This document shows positions 34,299 through 41,977 of a stretch of DNA of 64,000 bases, piece by piece. This DNA is from Sphingomonas sp. Leaf242. Its GTDB lineage: Bacteria > Pseudomonadota > Alphaproteobacteria > Sphingomonadales > Sphingomonadaceae. Made by a program: the position numbers and the translations under genes. The DNA lies in the NCBI RefSeq assembly GCF_001422045.1, contig NZ_LMLW01000007.1:372001-436000 (forward strand), read 5' to 3'. The notes below the pieces were generated by a model. It did no database searches. It was given only the letters and a program-made list of their open reading frames with translations, and was not told where the DNA came from. Each line of letters opens with the position of its first letter. Position 1 is the stretch's first letter.

Positions 34299-35798
34299 CC
34301 GCAGACCACCGCGATCGTATCGACCGGTATAGCCGGGCTCGACGACATTCTGGGCGGTGGCCTGACCCCCCAGCGCATGTATCTGGTCCAGGGTACGCCG
34401 GGAACCGGCAAGACGACCTTGGGGCTCGACTTCCTGCTGACCGGGGCCAAGGTCGGCGAGACCGGGCTCTACATCACGCTGGCCGAAACCGAGGTCGAAC
34501 TGCGCGCCGTCGCGGCGACGCATGGCTGGTCGCTCGATCAGCTCGAGCTGTTCGAGATGGTGCCCGCCGACGGCCTGGGCGAGGATCAGGAGCAGACCTT
34601 GCTCCACCCGAGCGAAGTCGAACTCGGCGAGACGATCCGCGACATCATGACCAAGGTCGATGCGTTCAAGCCTGCCCGCGTCGTCATCGACAGCCTGTCC
34701 GAGCTGCGGTTGCTCGCGCAGAGCCCGGTCCGGTATCGGCGGCAGATCCTGGCGCTGAAGCATCTGTTCTCGACGCGGCAGGTCACCGTCCTGATCCTCG
34801 ACGACAAGGGTGCGTCGGGCAGCGATCTCCAGCTTCACAGCATCGCGCACGGCGTTATCTCGCTCGAACAGACGCTGTCCGGGTTCGGATCGCAACGTCG
34901 TCGCCTTCACATCGTGAAAATGCGCGGCGTCCGCTATCGGGGCGGCTATCATGATTTCGAGATCGAGCGCGGCGGTCTTCGCGTCTACCCGCGGCTGATC
35001 GCGGCCGAACACGGCCGGACCTACAATGATGCGTCGGTGTCGACCGGATCGGAAGCGCTGGATACGCTGCTCGGCGGCGGGCTGGTTCCCGGCACGGCGA
35101 CGTTGCTCACCGGCCCTGCCGGCGTCGGCAAGACGACGACGTCGGTCCAGTGCATGGTCGCGGCCCTCCAGCGTGGCGACCATGCGGCGTATTTCCTGTT
35201 CGACGAGCGCCTGCCGACGCTGATGAAGCGCAGCGCCGCGCTCAACCTCGATATCCAGCCGTTCATCGACTCCGGCCAGCTGAAGATCCGGGCGATCGAC
35301 CCGGCCGAGATGTCGCCGGGCGAGTTCGCGGACTCGGTCCGCGCCGCGGTCGAGGAAGATGGCGCGCGCGTGGTCGTGATCGACAGCCTGAACGCGTATC
35401 TGCAATCGATGCCGAACGAACAGTTCCTGACGCTGCAGATGCACGAGATGCTGACGTATCTGGGGCAGGAGGGGGTCGTCAGCCTGCTGATCCTCGGCCT
35501 GCACGGCATGATGGGCGACGTCCGGCAGGACGTCGACTTGAGCTATCTGTCCGATTCCGTCGTCCAGCTCCGCTATTTCGAGGCGCAGGGCGAGGTCCGT
35601 CAGGCCATCTCGGTCATCAAAACGCGCACGGCACGGCACGAACGGACGATCCGGGAGTTTCAGATAGGGAGCAACGGTTTGCAGGTCGGCGAGCCGTTGC
35701 GCGAGTTCCAGGGCGTCCTGACCGGCGTTCCGACCTTTTCGGGCGAAGGCAAGACGTTGATGGCCAGCAAGATGGGTTCTTTGGAAGAGCATGGCTGA
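34287..35798 (+). CDS. kaiC: KaiC-like RecA-family ATPase with two KaiC domains
   Basis: 503 residues. The start is TTG at 34287, preceded by AGGA at correct spacing; a nearby ATG at 34279 is in another frame. Two KaiC domains, each with STG(I/S)xxLDxxLGGGL and Walker A: GTPGTGKT at 36-43 and GPAGVGKT at 276-283. At the KaiC phosphorylation loop the protein reads DLSYLSDS: the Ser equivalent to S431 is kept (S419) but the neighbouring Thr is Tyr (Y420). No kaiA or kaiB is nearby. It overlaps the kinase gene by 8 bp and probably works with it in stress or light signalling. Confidence 0.87.
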   Translation: MPTDPQTTAIVSTGIAGLDDILGGGLTPQRMYLVQGTPGTGKTTLGLDFLLTGAKVGETGLYITLAETEVELRAVAATHGWSLDQLELFEMVPADGLGEDQEQTLLHPSEVELGETIRDIMTKVDAFKPARVVIDSLSELRLLAQSPVRYRRQILALKHLFSTRQVTVLILDDKGASGSDLQLHSIAHGVISLEQTLSGFGSQRRRLHIVKMRGVRYRGGYHDFEIERGGLRVYPRLIAAEHGRTYNDASVSTGSEALDTLLGGGLVPGTATLLTGPAGVGKTTTSVQCMVAALQRGDHAAYFLFDERLPTLMKRSAALNLDIQPFIDSGQLKIRAIDPAEMSPGEFADSVRAAVEEDGARVVVIDSLNAYLQSMPNEQFLTLQMHEMLTYLGQEGVVSLLILGLHGMMGDVRQDVDLSYLSDSVVQLRYFEAQGEVRQAISVIKTRTARHERTIREFQIGSNGLQVGEPLREFQGVLTGVPTFSGEGKTLMASKMGSLEEHG

Positions 35799-37779
35799 CG
35801 TGGAAGACCGTGTTTTAATACTGGCGCCGCGCGGTCGAGATGCCACGATTGCCGCGGACCTGCTCGGCCGTAACACGATCCAATCCTATGTCTGCGCGGA
35901 CCGGGCGGAGTTGCTGGCGGAAATTCGGCGGGGCGCGGGTGCGGTCATGCTGACGGAGGAAGCGCTGGCGGGGCATGACGCGTCGGGTCTGTCGGAGTGG
36001 GTCGCGACGCAGCCGACCTGGTCGGACATCCCTTTCGTGGTGCTGGCCAACGGCGCGCCCGCGCCGCGAACCACCGCCGCGAGCGATCGCCTGGCAAATC
36101 TCGGCAATGTCGTCCTGCTGCAACGGCCTTTGCATGCCGAGGCGATGCTGGGCGCGATCCGATCGTCGCTGAAGGCGCGGCGGCGCCAATATGAGGTGCG
36201 CGATGCGGCGATGACGCTGGAGCGCGCGGTGGTCGATCGCACCGCGGAGCTGGAAGCGGCGCGCGAGAGTCTCACGATCGCGCTCGACGCCGCCGGCATG
36301 GGCAGTTGGGATATCGACTTCACCACCGGCACCGCGCGGCGGACGGCGCGGCACGACGAGATATTCGGCTATCCGACGCGGCGTCCGACGTGGAACATCG
36401 ATGATTTTCTCGGCTTTGTCGACGTTTCCCAGCGAGCCCGTATCCGGGCGGATTTCGACGCTGCGCTGGACTCCGGCATGCTGGATATCGAATGCTCGAT
36501 CACCGCGGCGGACGGTTCGCAGAAGTGGATCGCCGCCAAGGGGCGCGTCACTTACGGACCCGACGACAAGCCGTTGCGGATGACCGGCGTCGTCTCGGAC
36601 GTGACCGACAAGAAGGAGGCCGACGCGCAACTCGCGCAGGCGCACAAGATGGATGCGATCGGCCAGCTGACCGGCGGCGTTGCGCACGATTTCAACAACC
36701 TGCTGACCCCGATCGTCGGCAGTCTCGATCTCGTCCGCCGTCGGCACAAGGACGACGAGAAGACCCAGCGCATGGTCGCCGGCGCGCTGCAGGCCGCCGA
36801 ACGCGCGGCGACGCTGACCCAGCGATTGCTGGCGTTCGCGCGGAAACAGGCGCTGCAGCCCAAGGCGGTCGATATCGGTGCGCTGATCGATGGCATCGTC
36901 GATCTCGTCCGGCGTTCGCTCGGGCCGACGATCACCGTGGTCCTCGAAGTGCCGCGCCATCTGTCGTCGGCGCGGGTCGATCCGAACCAGCTCGAGCTCG
37001 CGCTGCTCAACCTCGCGATCAACGCACGCGATGCGATGCCGGGTGGTGGTCGGCTGATCCTGACCGTCGCGGAAATCGTCGTCGACGACCGCAACGCCGT
37101 CGGTCTCGACGCCGGCCGTTATATCCGACTGACCGCGCAGGATACCGGCACCGGCATGGACCGCGCGACGCTCGCGCGTGCGACCGAACCCTTTTTCTCG
37201 ACCAAGGGCGTCGGCAAGGGAACGGGCTTGGGCCTGTCGATGGTCCACGGTCTGGCCGCGCAATCGGGCGGCATCCTGCATCTCAGGAGCGAGCCCGGCG
37301 TCGGGACCGCGGTCGAGCTCTGGCTGCCGGCGACCGACGAAGTCGCGAGCGATGCGGCCGATAGTCACGGCGAGCCGGCACCGGCGCGGCATGCCGCCAA
37401 GATCGTGCTGGTCGACGACGAGGAACTGGTGCGATCCGCGACCGCGGAGATGCTGCGCGATCTGGGCTATGTCGTGACCGAGTTCGGGTCGGCGAGCCAG
37501 GCGTTGTCGGCGATCCGGTCGGGGATCGATGTCGACATGCTCGTCAGCGATTATCTGATGCCCGGCATGACCGGCGGCCAGCTGATTACCGAAATGCGCG
37601 CCAACGGCATCCGGCTGCCGACGTTGCTGGTCACGGGATACGCGGCGGCGGGTGACGATGTCCCGACCGATGTCATGCGGCTGGGGAAGCCGTTCCGGCA
37701 GGTCGATCTCGCCGACCGCGTCAACCAGTTGCTTCGCGTCCCGCCCGCCAAGGGACGTCGGCTGCGCGTCGTCGAATAG
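35791..37779 (+). CDS. Hybrid histidine kinase (pseudo-receiver, PAS, HisKA, ATPase, REC)
   Basis: 662 residues. Residues 1-130 look like a receiver fold with no phospho-acceptor Asp (AVMLTEEALAG at that site). A coiled segment and a PAS domain (GSWDIDFTTG to VVSDVTDKKEAD) follow, then HisKA with H299 in GGVAHDFNNLL, HATPase_c (NLAINARDAMPGGG, GTGLGLSMVHGLAAQSGG) and a C-terminal receiver with D587 in LVSDYLMPGM. Being co-translated with kaiC, it is the likely KaiC partner. The output regulator is not encoded nearby. No membrane helix, so it is cytoplasmic. Confidence 0.88.
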   Translation: MADVEDRVLILAPRGRDATIAADLLGRNTIQSYVCADRAELLAEIRRGAGAVMLTEEALAGHDASGLSEWVATQPTWSDIPFVVLANGAPAPRTTAASDRLANLGNVVLLQRPLHAEAMLGAIRSSLKARRRQYEVRDAAMTLERAVVDRTAELEAARESLTIALDAAGMGSWDIDFTTGTARRTARHDEIFGYPTRRPTWNIDDFLGFVDVSQRARIRADFDAALDSGMLDIECSITAADGSQKWIAAKGRVTYGPDDKPLRMTGVVSDVTDKKEADAQLAQAHKMDAIGQLTGGVAHDFNNLLTPIVGSLDLVRRRHKDDEKTQRMVAGALQAAERAATLTQRLLAFARKQALQPKAVDIGALIDGIVDLVRRSLGPTITVVLEVPRHLSSARVDPNQLELALLNLAINARDAMPGGGRLILTVAEIVVDDRNAVGLDAGRYIRLTAQDTGTGMDRATLARATEPFFSTKGVGKGTGLGLSMVHGLAAQSGGILHLRSEPGVGTAVELWLPATDEVASDAADSHGEPAPARHAAKIVLVDDEELVRSATAEMLRDLGYVVTEFGSASQALSAIRSGIDVDMLVSDYLMPGMTGGQLITEMRANGIRLPTLLVTGYAAAGDDVPTDVMRLGKPFRQVDLADRVNQLLRVPPAKGRRLRVVE

Positions 37780-37807
37780 ACGGTATTCGTCGGCCGCAAG
37801 GCACGGC

Positions 37808-37957
37808 TCAGACGGCCAGGCCGTTAGTCGTGACGTGATCGGCGATCGCTCCCGCCGTCGTCCACCAGATCCGCCGATCCGCCGCCTCCCGTAGCCGGGT
37901 CAGCACGCGATCGAGATCGCCAGCCGACGGCCTTCGGGCCACGAATAGTCGGGTCAT
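37808..37957 (-). CDS. Small ORF of uncertain reality
   Basis: 49 codons from the ATG at 37957 (MTRLFVARRPSAGDLDRVL), ending just beyond the kinase gene; the frame extends to a TTG at 38065 overlapping the lipoprotein stop. The segment RRIWWTTAGAIADHV weakly recalls the C-terminus of allantoinase-type polysaccharide deacetylases, so it may be a remnant. No good ribosome site. The surrounding 37780-38057 region holds nothing else I can identify. Confidence 0.22.
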   Translation of the reverse strand: MTRLFVARRPSAGDLDRVLTRLREAADRRIWWTTAGAIADHVTTNGLAV

Positions 37958-38057
37958 CCGACGATCGGGCGGTACGCGTATGGCCCGTGCTGCGGCAGGT
38001 GTTTCAGCGGTTCGTACATGCGTGCCACTTCGTATGAGCCATGGAATTGCCTTAGCG

Positions 38058-38843
38058 CTATCCAAAGGGAACCGGCTTCAGCTGACCGGAATCGAGATGC
38101 CACCGCAACTGGTCGGCCGTCGCGCCGTCGACGTCGTTGACGCGGCGAACGACGTACGTGCCGCGGAAACGCTGGCGGGATCCGTCGTCCAGCGTGGACT
38201 CTACCGTGACGGGGACCGGCTGATAGATCGATCCCGCCCCGGCATCACCCGGTTGGAGCGCGCCGATGAGCACCTTGGTCGTGCGCGTATGCGCGAAACC
38301 CGCCGCGAACTCTGCGAAAGTCTGTCCCGGATGGCCGTCGCTACCCCATTGCTGCCAAGCAGTGTCGAAATCCCGTGCGTTGACAGCGGCATAGTACCGC
38401 CGAACCACCGCTGCCGCAGCCTCCGCGCTCTTGGGCGCAGGCCCGCATCCCTGCATCGGCGCGCCTTTGCCGTCGAACAGCGCACAACTGCGCGCGATCT
38501 CGTCGTCGATCATCGCGCAGCTGTTGGCGGCGTTGCAGGGCGGATGCGTCGCCGGCGAGACGTCGCGACAGATCGCTACGCGCCGCGCCGCGGCGGCGGC
38601 ACCGATATCGGCAAGACACGATGTCTTCGTCAGGGCCTTTGGCGAAGACGTCGCGGGCAAGATAGAATTGCCGATCGCCGCGGGGGAGGGCGTTGACTGC
38701 CTCACTGCGACGGTGTCGCCACTCGATTGATTCCGCGCTGCGTCAGGCGTGTTCTGCGGCAGATCGTCGGATTGATCGGAGGATGCTCCGCACGCCGCCA
38801 GCGCGAACAGCGGAACAGATATCCACGGCGTCAAACTTGGCAT
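38058..38843 (-). CDS. Predicted lipoprotein of unknown function
   Basis: 261 residues with a lipobox (LFALAAC) giving a lipidated Cys at about residue 18, then a Ser/Thr/Pro-rich linker to about 70. The middle contains six Cys (TSCLADIG, AICRDVS, PPCNAANSCAMI, RSCALF, QGCGPAP), which could form disulphides in the periplasm. The C-terminal half (AAVVRRYYAAVNARDFDTAW) resembles an NTF2-like/SnoaL fold. It is downstream of the Mrp operon on the same strand after a 75-base gap. No function is assigned. Confidence 0.75.
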   Translation of the reverse strand: MPSLTPWISVPLFALAACGASSDQSDDLPQNTPDAARNQSSGDTVAVRQSTPSPAAIGNSILPATSSPKALTKTSCLADIGAAAAARRVAICRDVSPATHPPCNAANSCAMIDDEIARSCALFDGKGAPMQGCGPAPKSAEAAAAVVRRYYAAVNARDFDTAWQQWGSDGHPGQTFAEFAAGFAHTRTTKVLIGALQPGDAGAGSIYQPVPVTVESTLDDGSRQRFRGTYVVRRVNDVDGATADQLRWHLDSGQLKPVPFG

Positions 38844-38918
38844 GGTCGGAAATGTCCTCTCCTTCGCGGCGGCTTTTGCCGCGCGCGCAACACCCTTAAC
38901 CGACCGGAGGCTAAGCGC

Positions 38919-39347
38919 TCAATCGCCGGGTAGACGTTTAAGGTCAGCCGTCGACGGTGCGATGCTTGGCCTAGGCACTTCGAACGTCGCCCAGTCGCCG
39001 TCGTCGGGGTTTGGCGGCTCTCCCGCGATTCCCGCTGGCTCGATGATATCGGCCATGCGCTGGCGGTGGAGATGGACCTTCGCGATCATGTTGGCGGAGA
39101 CGGGTGTGGTAATGAACAGGAACAGCATGATCAGCAGTTCGTGCATGCTCCACGTCCCGGTTTGCAGCCGGGTCCGCAGCATCGATGCGAGCACCAGAGA
39201 TCCCACCCCGAGCGTCGTCGCCATTGTCGGTCCATGCAGTCGCTCCATCGTTGACGGCAGTCGGACCAGCCCCCAACTGCCGATCAGCAGGAACGCGGCC
39301 CCGAGCAGTATCAGCCCGACCACGAGATAACCGAAAATATCGATCAT
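38919..39347 (-). CDS. mnhG: Mrp Na+/H+ antiporter subunit G
   Basis: 142 residues from MIDIFGYLVVGLILLGAAFL (39347); the ATG overlaps the mnhF stop (ATGA). Three TM helices with the MnhG signature GSWGLVRLPSTMERLHGPT and TTPVSANMIAKVHLH, then a hydrophilic tail of about 35 residues. It is the last gene of the six-gene Mrp operon. A small GCGGC/GCCGC hairpin lies about 45 bases after its stop. Confidence 0.92.
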   Translation of the reverse strand: MIDIFGYLVVGLILLGAAFLLIGSWGLVRLPSTMERLHGPTMATTLGVGSLVLASMLRTRLQTGTWSMHELLIMLFLFITTPVSANMIAKVHLHRQRMADIIEPAGIAGEPPNPDDGDWATFEVPRPSIAPSTADLKRLPGD

Positions 39348-39613
39348 TCGACGATGTCCCCCCGAAGGAGGAACTTGCAATAGGCGACGGTGCTGACGAA
39401 CCCGACCATCGCCAGCACCAACGCCGCCTCGAAATACGTGCTGGAGCCACCGATCATGCCGATCACGAGGATCAGCGCGATGACGTTGATGACCCCCGTG
39501 TCGAGCGCGAGGATACGATCACCGAGCGCCGGGCCGCGGAACAGTCGCCATCCGCTGCACAGAAGCGCGAGCGCTATGGCGATCGCGGCGATGTTAAGCG
39601 CGACTTCGATCAT
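39344..39613 (-). CDS. mnhF: Mrp Na+/H+ antiporter subunit F
   Basis: 89 residues, three TM helices; RLFRGPALGDRILALD is the conserved MnhF/PhaF loop. It is a small membrane subunit needed for assembly of the hetero-oligomeric antiporter. Overlaps of 4 bp with both neighbours. Confidence 0.92.
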   Translation of the reverse strand: MIEVALNIAAIAIALALLCSGWRLFRGPALGDRILALDTGVINVIALILVIGMIGGSSTYFEAALVLAMVGFVSTVAYCKFLLRGDIVE

Positions 39614-40101
39614 GCGAATATCCTCAGCAGCCGCGCTTCGTACCGCCGCTTGATCCGCGCGATCTCGGTCGCTTCGTCCTCGACGTCGAGCGCGTGGACC
39701 AGCAGTGCGCGACCATCGGCGGACACGTCGGACGAGACGGTCCCGGGCGTCAGGCTGATCGTCGCCGCGAGCACCGTGATCGCCTCGGGCGTCGTGAGCT
39801 CGATCGGGATCACGAGCCAGCGCGCGCGCAGATCGCGGTTACGCCGGAACAGGATCACGCGCGCGACATGAAAATTGGCGGCGACGATGTCGAACACCAC
39901 GACCGCGAGAAACGCAACCAACGTGCCGTTGAACCGCAGGCGAGGGCGATCGGGCCAGAACGGCGCGGTGACCTTTGGCAGGATGAGCGAGACCATCGCG
40001 CCAAGGGCGAGGTCGCCGCCAGTGACGCTGTTCGCCAGCAGCAGCCAGACGATCAACAACGTTGCCGAAAGGGCAGGGTGGGGCAGGAGCCACCGGATCA
40101 T
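39610..40101 (-). CDS. mnhE: Mrp Na+/H+ antiporter subunit E
   Basis: 163 residues from MIRWLLPHPALSATLLIVWL (40101), overlapping the mnhD stop; the frame to 40374 is a shadow of mnhD. Two TM helices, then the MnhE motifs VARVILFRRN and EAITVLAATISLTPGTVSSD, with a cytoplasmic C-terminus. It is a structural subunit of the Mrp complex. Confidence 0.92.
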   Translation of the reverse strand: MIRWLLPHPALSATLLIVWLLLANSVTGGDLALGAMVSLILPKVTAPFWPDRPRLRFNGTLVAFLAVVVFDIVAANFHVARVILFRRNRDLRARWLVIPIELTTPEAITVLAATISLTPGTVSSDVSADGRALLVHALDVEDEATEIARIKRRYEARLLRIFA

Positions 40102-41624
40102 CGCGGAACGCTGCCGAGGACGGCGGCGATATAGCGCTGTGGCGCGAAGATCTGTGCGGCGGTTGCCTGGGCCTGCGCGGTCGCCCAGCCGGCGCCGATG
40201 GTCAGGGCGGCGAGCAGGCCAATCAGGATCGTGGGGGCGATCAGGTCCGCGTTGGATCGGTTCGGACCGTCGATCGGGTCTGCGCCGCTTGGCGATGCCT
40301 TCCAGAAGAGGATGCTGCCGGTGCGGGCGAAGCCGATGATCCCGACCAACGTCGTACCGAGGACCGTTGCCCACAAAACCATCCAGTTGGGCGTCGTGGC
40401 GGTGGTCTGGAGGATGAACAGCTTTCCGATGAAGCCCGACAGCGGCGGCAGTCCGACAGCGGCAATCGACGACGCGAGGAACAGCAACCCGGTCGCCTGC
40501 TGCCCCGCAAACCGGGGGCTCGGGACCGCTACGTCGTCATATTGGCCACGGCGACGCATGGTCACGTCGGCGACCAGGAACAGCGCGGCACCGGCCAGCG
40601 TCGCGTGAACCAGATAGAAGAGCGCCGCCGCCATCGTCGCCTGGGTCCAGCAGGAGACTGCGAGGACCAGCGTCCCCGTCGATCCGACCAGCGCGAACGC
40701 CGCCTGTTCGCGCATCGCCTGCGCCACGAACACCCCGGCAAAGCCGATAACGGCGGTCATCACGGCGGCGGGGAAGAGCCAGGGCGACGGTATCCACGCC
40801 AGCGCGCCTGCGCCCTCGCCGAAGAGCAACGGTACGATCCGGATCATCGCATAGACCCCGACCTTCGTCAGGATCGCGAACAGCGCCGCCACCGCCGGCA
40901 TCGTCGCGACGTAGGTCCGCGGCAACCAGAGATGCAGCGGGACGATCGCGGCCTTGAGCGCGAAGACGGTCATCAGCAGCACGCCGGCGATCCGCAGCAT
41001 GCCCTCGTCCGCTGCTCCCGATACCGCAATGCGGCGCGCGAGGTCGGCCATGTTGAGCGTCCCGGTCACGCCGTACAGCACCCCGAGCGCGATCAGGAAC
41101 AGCGCGGAACCGACGATGTTCACGACGACATAGCCGACCCCCGCCTTCAGCCGTGCCGCGCCCTGGCCGTGGAGCATCAGGCCGTAGGACGCGATCAGCA
41201 GGACTTCGAAGAACACGAACAGGTTGAAGAGATCGCCGGTAAGGAACGCGCCGTTCAGCCCCAGCAGCTGGAAATGGAAGAGCGGATGGAAATGCGAACC
41301 CTGCCGATCGGCCGCGGTAAGCGTCGCATGCAGCAGGACGACCAGCGCCAATATCGAGGAGAGCGCGAGCATCGCGGCAGAAAGGCGGTCGAGCACCAGG
41401 ACAATGCCGAACGGCGCCGGCCAGCCGCCGAGCGCGTAACTGCGGATCGCGTTGTCCTGGACCAGCCCAAATAGCGCGACCGCTGCCGCGAGCATGGCGA
41501 CGCAGCCGGCCAGCGACAGACCGACTGCCAAAGCTCGCCGACGGGGCATGGCCAACAGCGTCAGCGGGGCAACCACCGCCGGAATCACGACTGGCGCTAT
41601 CGTCAACTGATCGGCGAGTGTCAT
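40098..41624 (-). CDS. mnhD: Mrp Na+/H+ antiporter subunit D (NuoN/M-like)
   Basis: 508 residues, about 14 TM helices, homologous to complex I proton-channel subunits. FFEVLLIASYGLMLHGQG carries the key membrane Glu, and ALKAAIVPLHLWLPRTY the conserved Lys and His. It provides one ion path of the antiporter. It overlaps mnhC and mnhE by 4 bp each. Confidence 0.94.
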   Translation of the reverse strand: MTLADQLTIAPVVIPAVVAPLTLLAMPRRRALAVGLSLAGCVAMLAAAVALFGLVQDNAIRSYALGGWPAPFGIVLVLDRLSAAMLALSSILALVVLLHATLTAADRQGSHFHPLFHFQLLGLNGAFLTGDLFNLFVFFEVLLIASYGLMLHGQGAARLKAGVGYVVVNIVGSALFLIALGVLYGVTGTLNMADLARRIAVSGAADEGMLRIAGVLLMTVFALKAAIVPLHLWLPRTYVATMPAVAALFAILTKVGVYAMIRIVPLLFGEGAGALAWIPSPWLFPAAVMTAVIGFAGVFVAQAMREQAAFALVGSTGTLVLAVSCWTQATMAAALFYLVHATLAGAALFLVADVTMRRRGQYDDVAVPSPRFAGQQATGLLFLASSIAAVGLPPLSGFIGKLFILQTTATTPNWMVLWATVLGTTLVGIIGFARTGSILFWKASPSGADPIDGPNRSNADLIAPTILIGLLAALTIGAGWATAQAQATAAQIFAPQRYIAAVLGSVPR

Positions 41625-41977
41625 TGCTCCCCCTCACCGCGGTCGGGGTCCGCCAGACCATCGACCTGATCCGATCCGCTTTCGAGAAAACTGCGGAGCG
41701 ACAGTATGACGGCCAGCGCGGTCATGCCGAATGCGATGACGATCGCGGTCAGGACCAGCGCTTGGGGTAGGGGATCGGCGTGATTGGTAACACCTGTCGC
41801 GAACAGAGGGGGGCCATCGACGACGAGCCGGCCGGTTGCGAACAGGAAGAGGTTCACGGCGTGCGACAGCAAGGTCAGCCCGAGCACGACCTGGAATGTC
41901 CGCCCTCGCAGCGACAGATACACCCCGCCTGCGGTCAGCACGGCAATGGCGCTGGCGATCAGGAATTCGAGGCTCAT
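41621..41977 (-). CDS. mnhC: Mrp Na+/H+ antiporter subunit C (NuoK-like)
   Basis: 118 residues, three TM helices; GLTLLSHAVNLFLFATG and DPLPQALVLTAIVIAFGMTA are the NuoK/MnhC motifs. An acidic C-terminal tail (DQVDGLADPDRGEGEQ) extends beyond the core. ATGA overlaps on both sides. Confidence 0.94.
   Translation of the reverse strand: MSLEFLIASAIAVLTAGGVYLSLRGRTFQVVLGLTLLSHAVNLFLFATGRLVVDGPPLFATGVTNHADPLPQALVLTAIVIAFGMTALAVILSLRSFLESGSDQVDGLADPDRGEGEQ

Noticed and set aside
34182..35876. 564-residue minus-strand frame opposite kaiC
   Set aside because: Antisense shadow; kaiC has two intact Walker motifs and the correct ribosome site.
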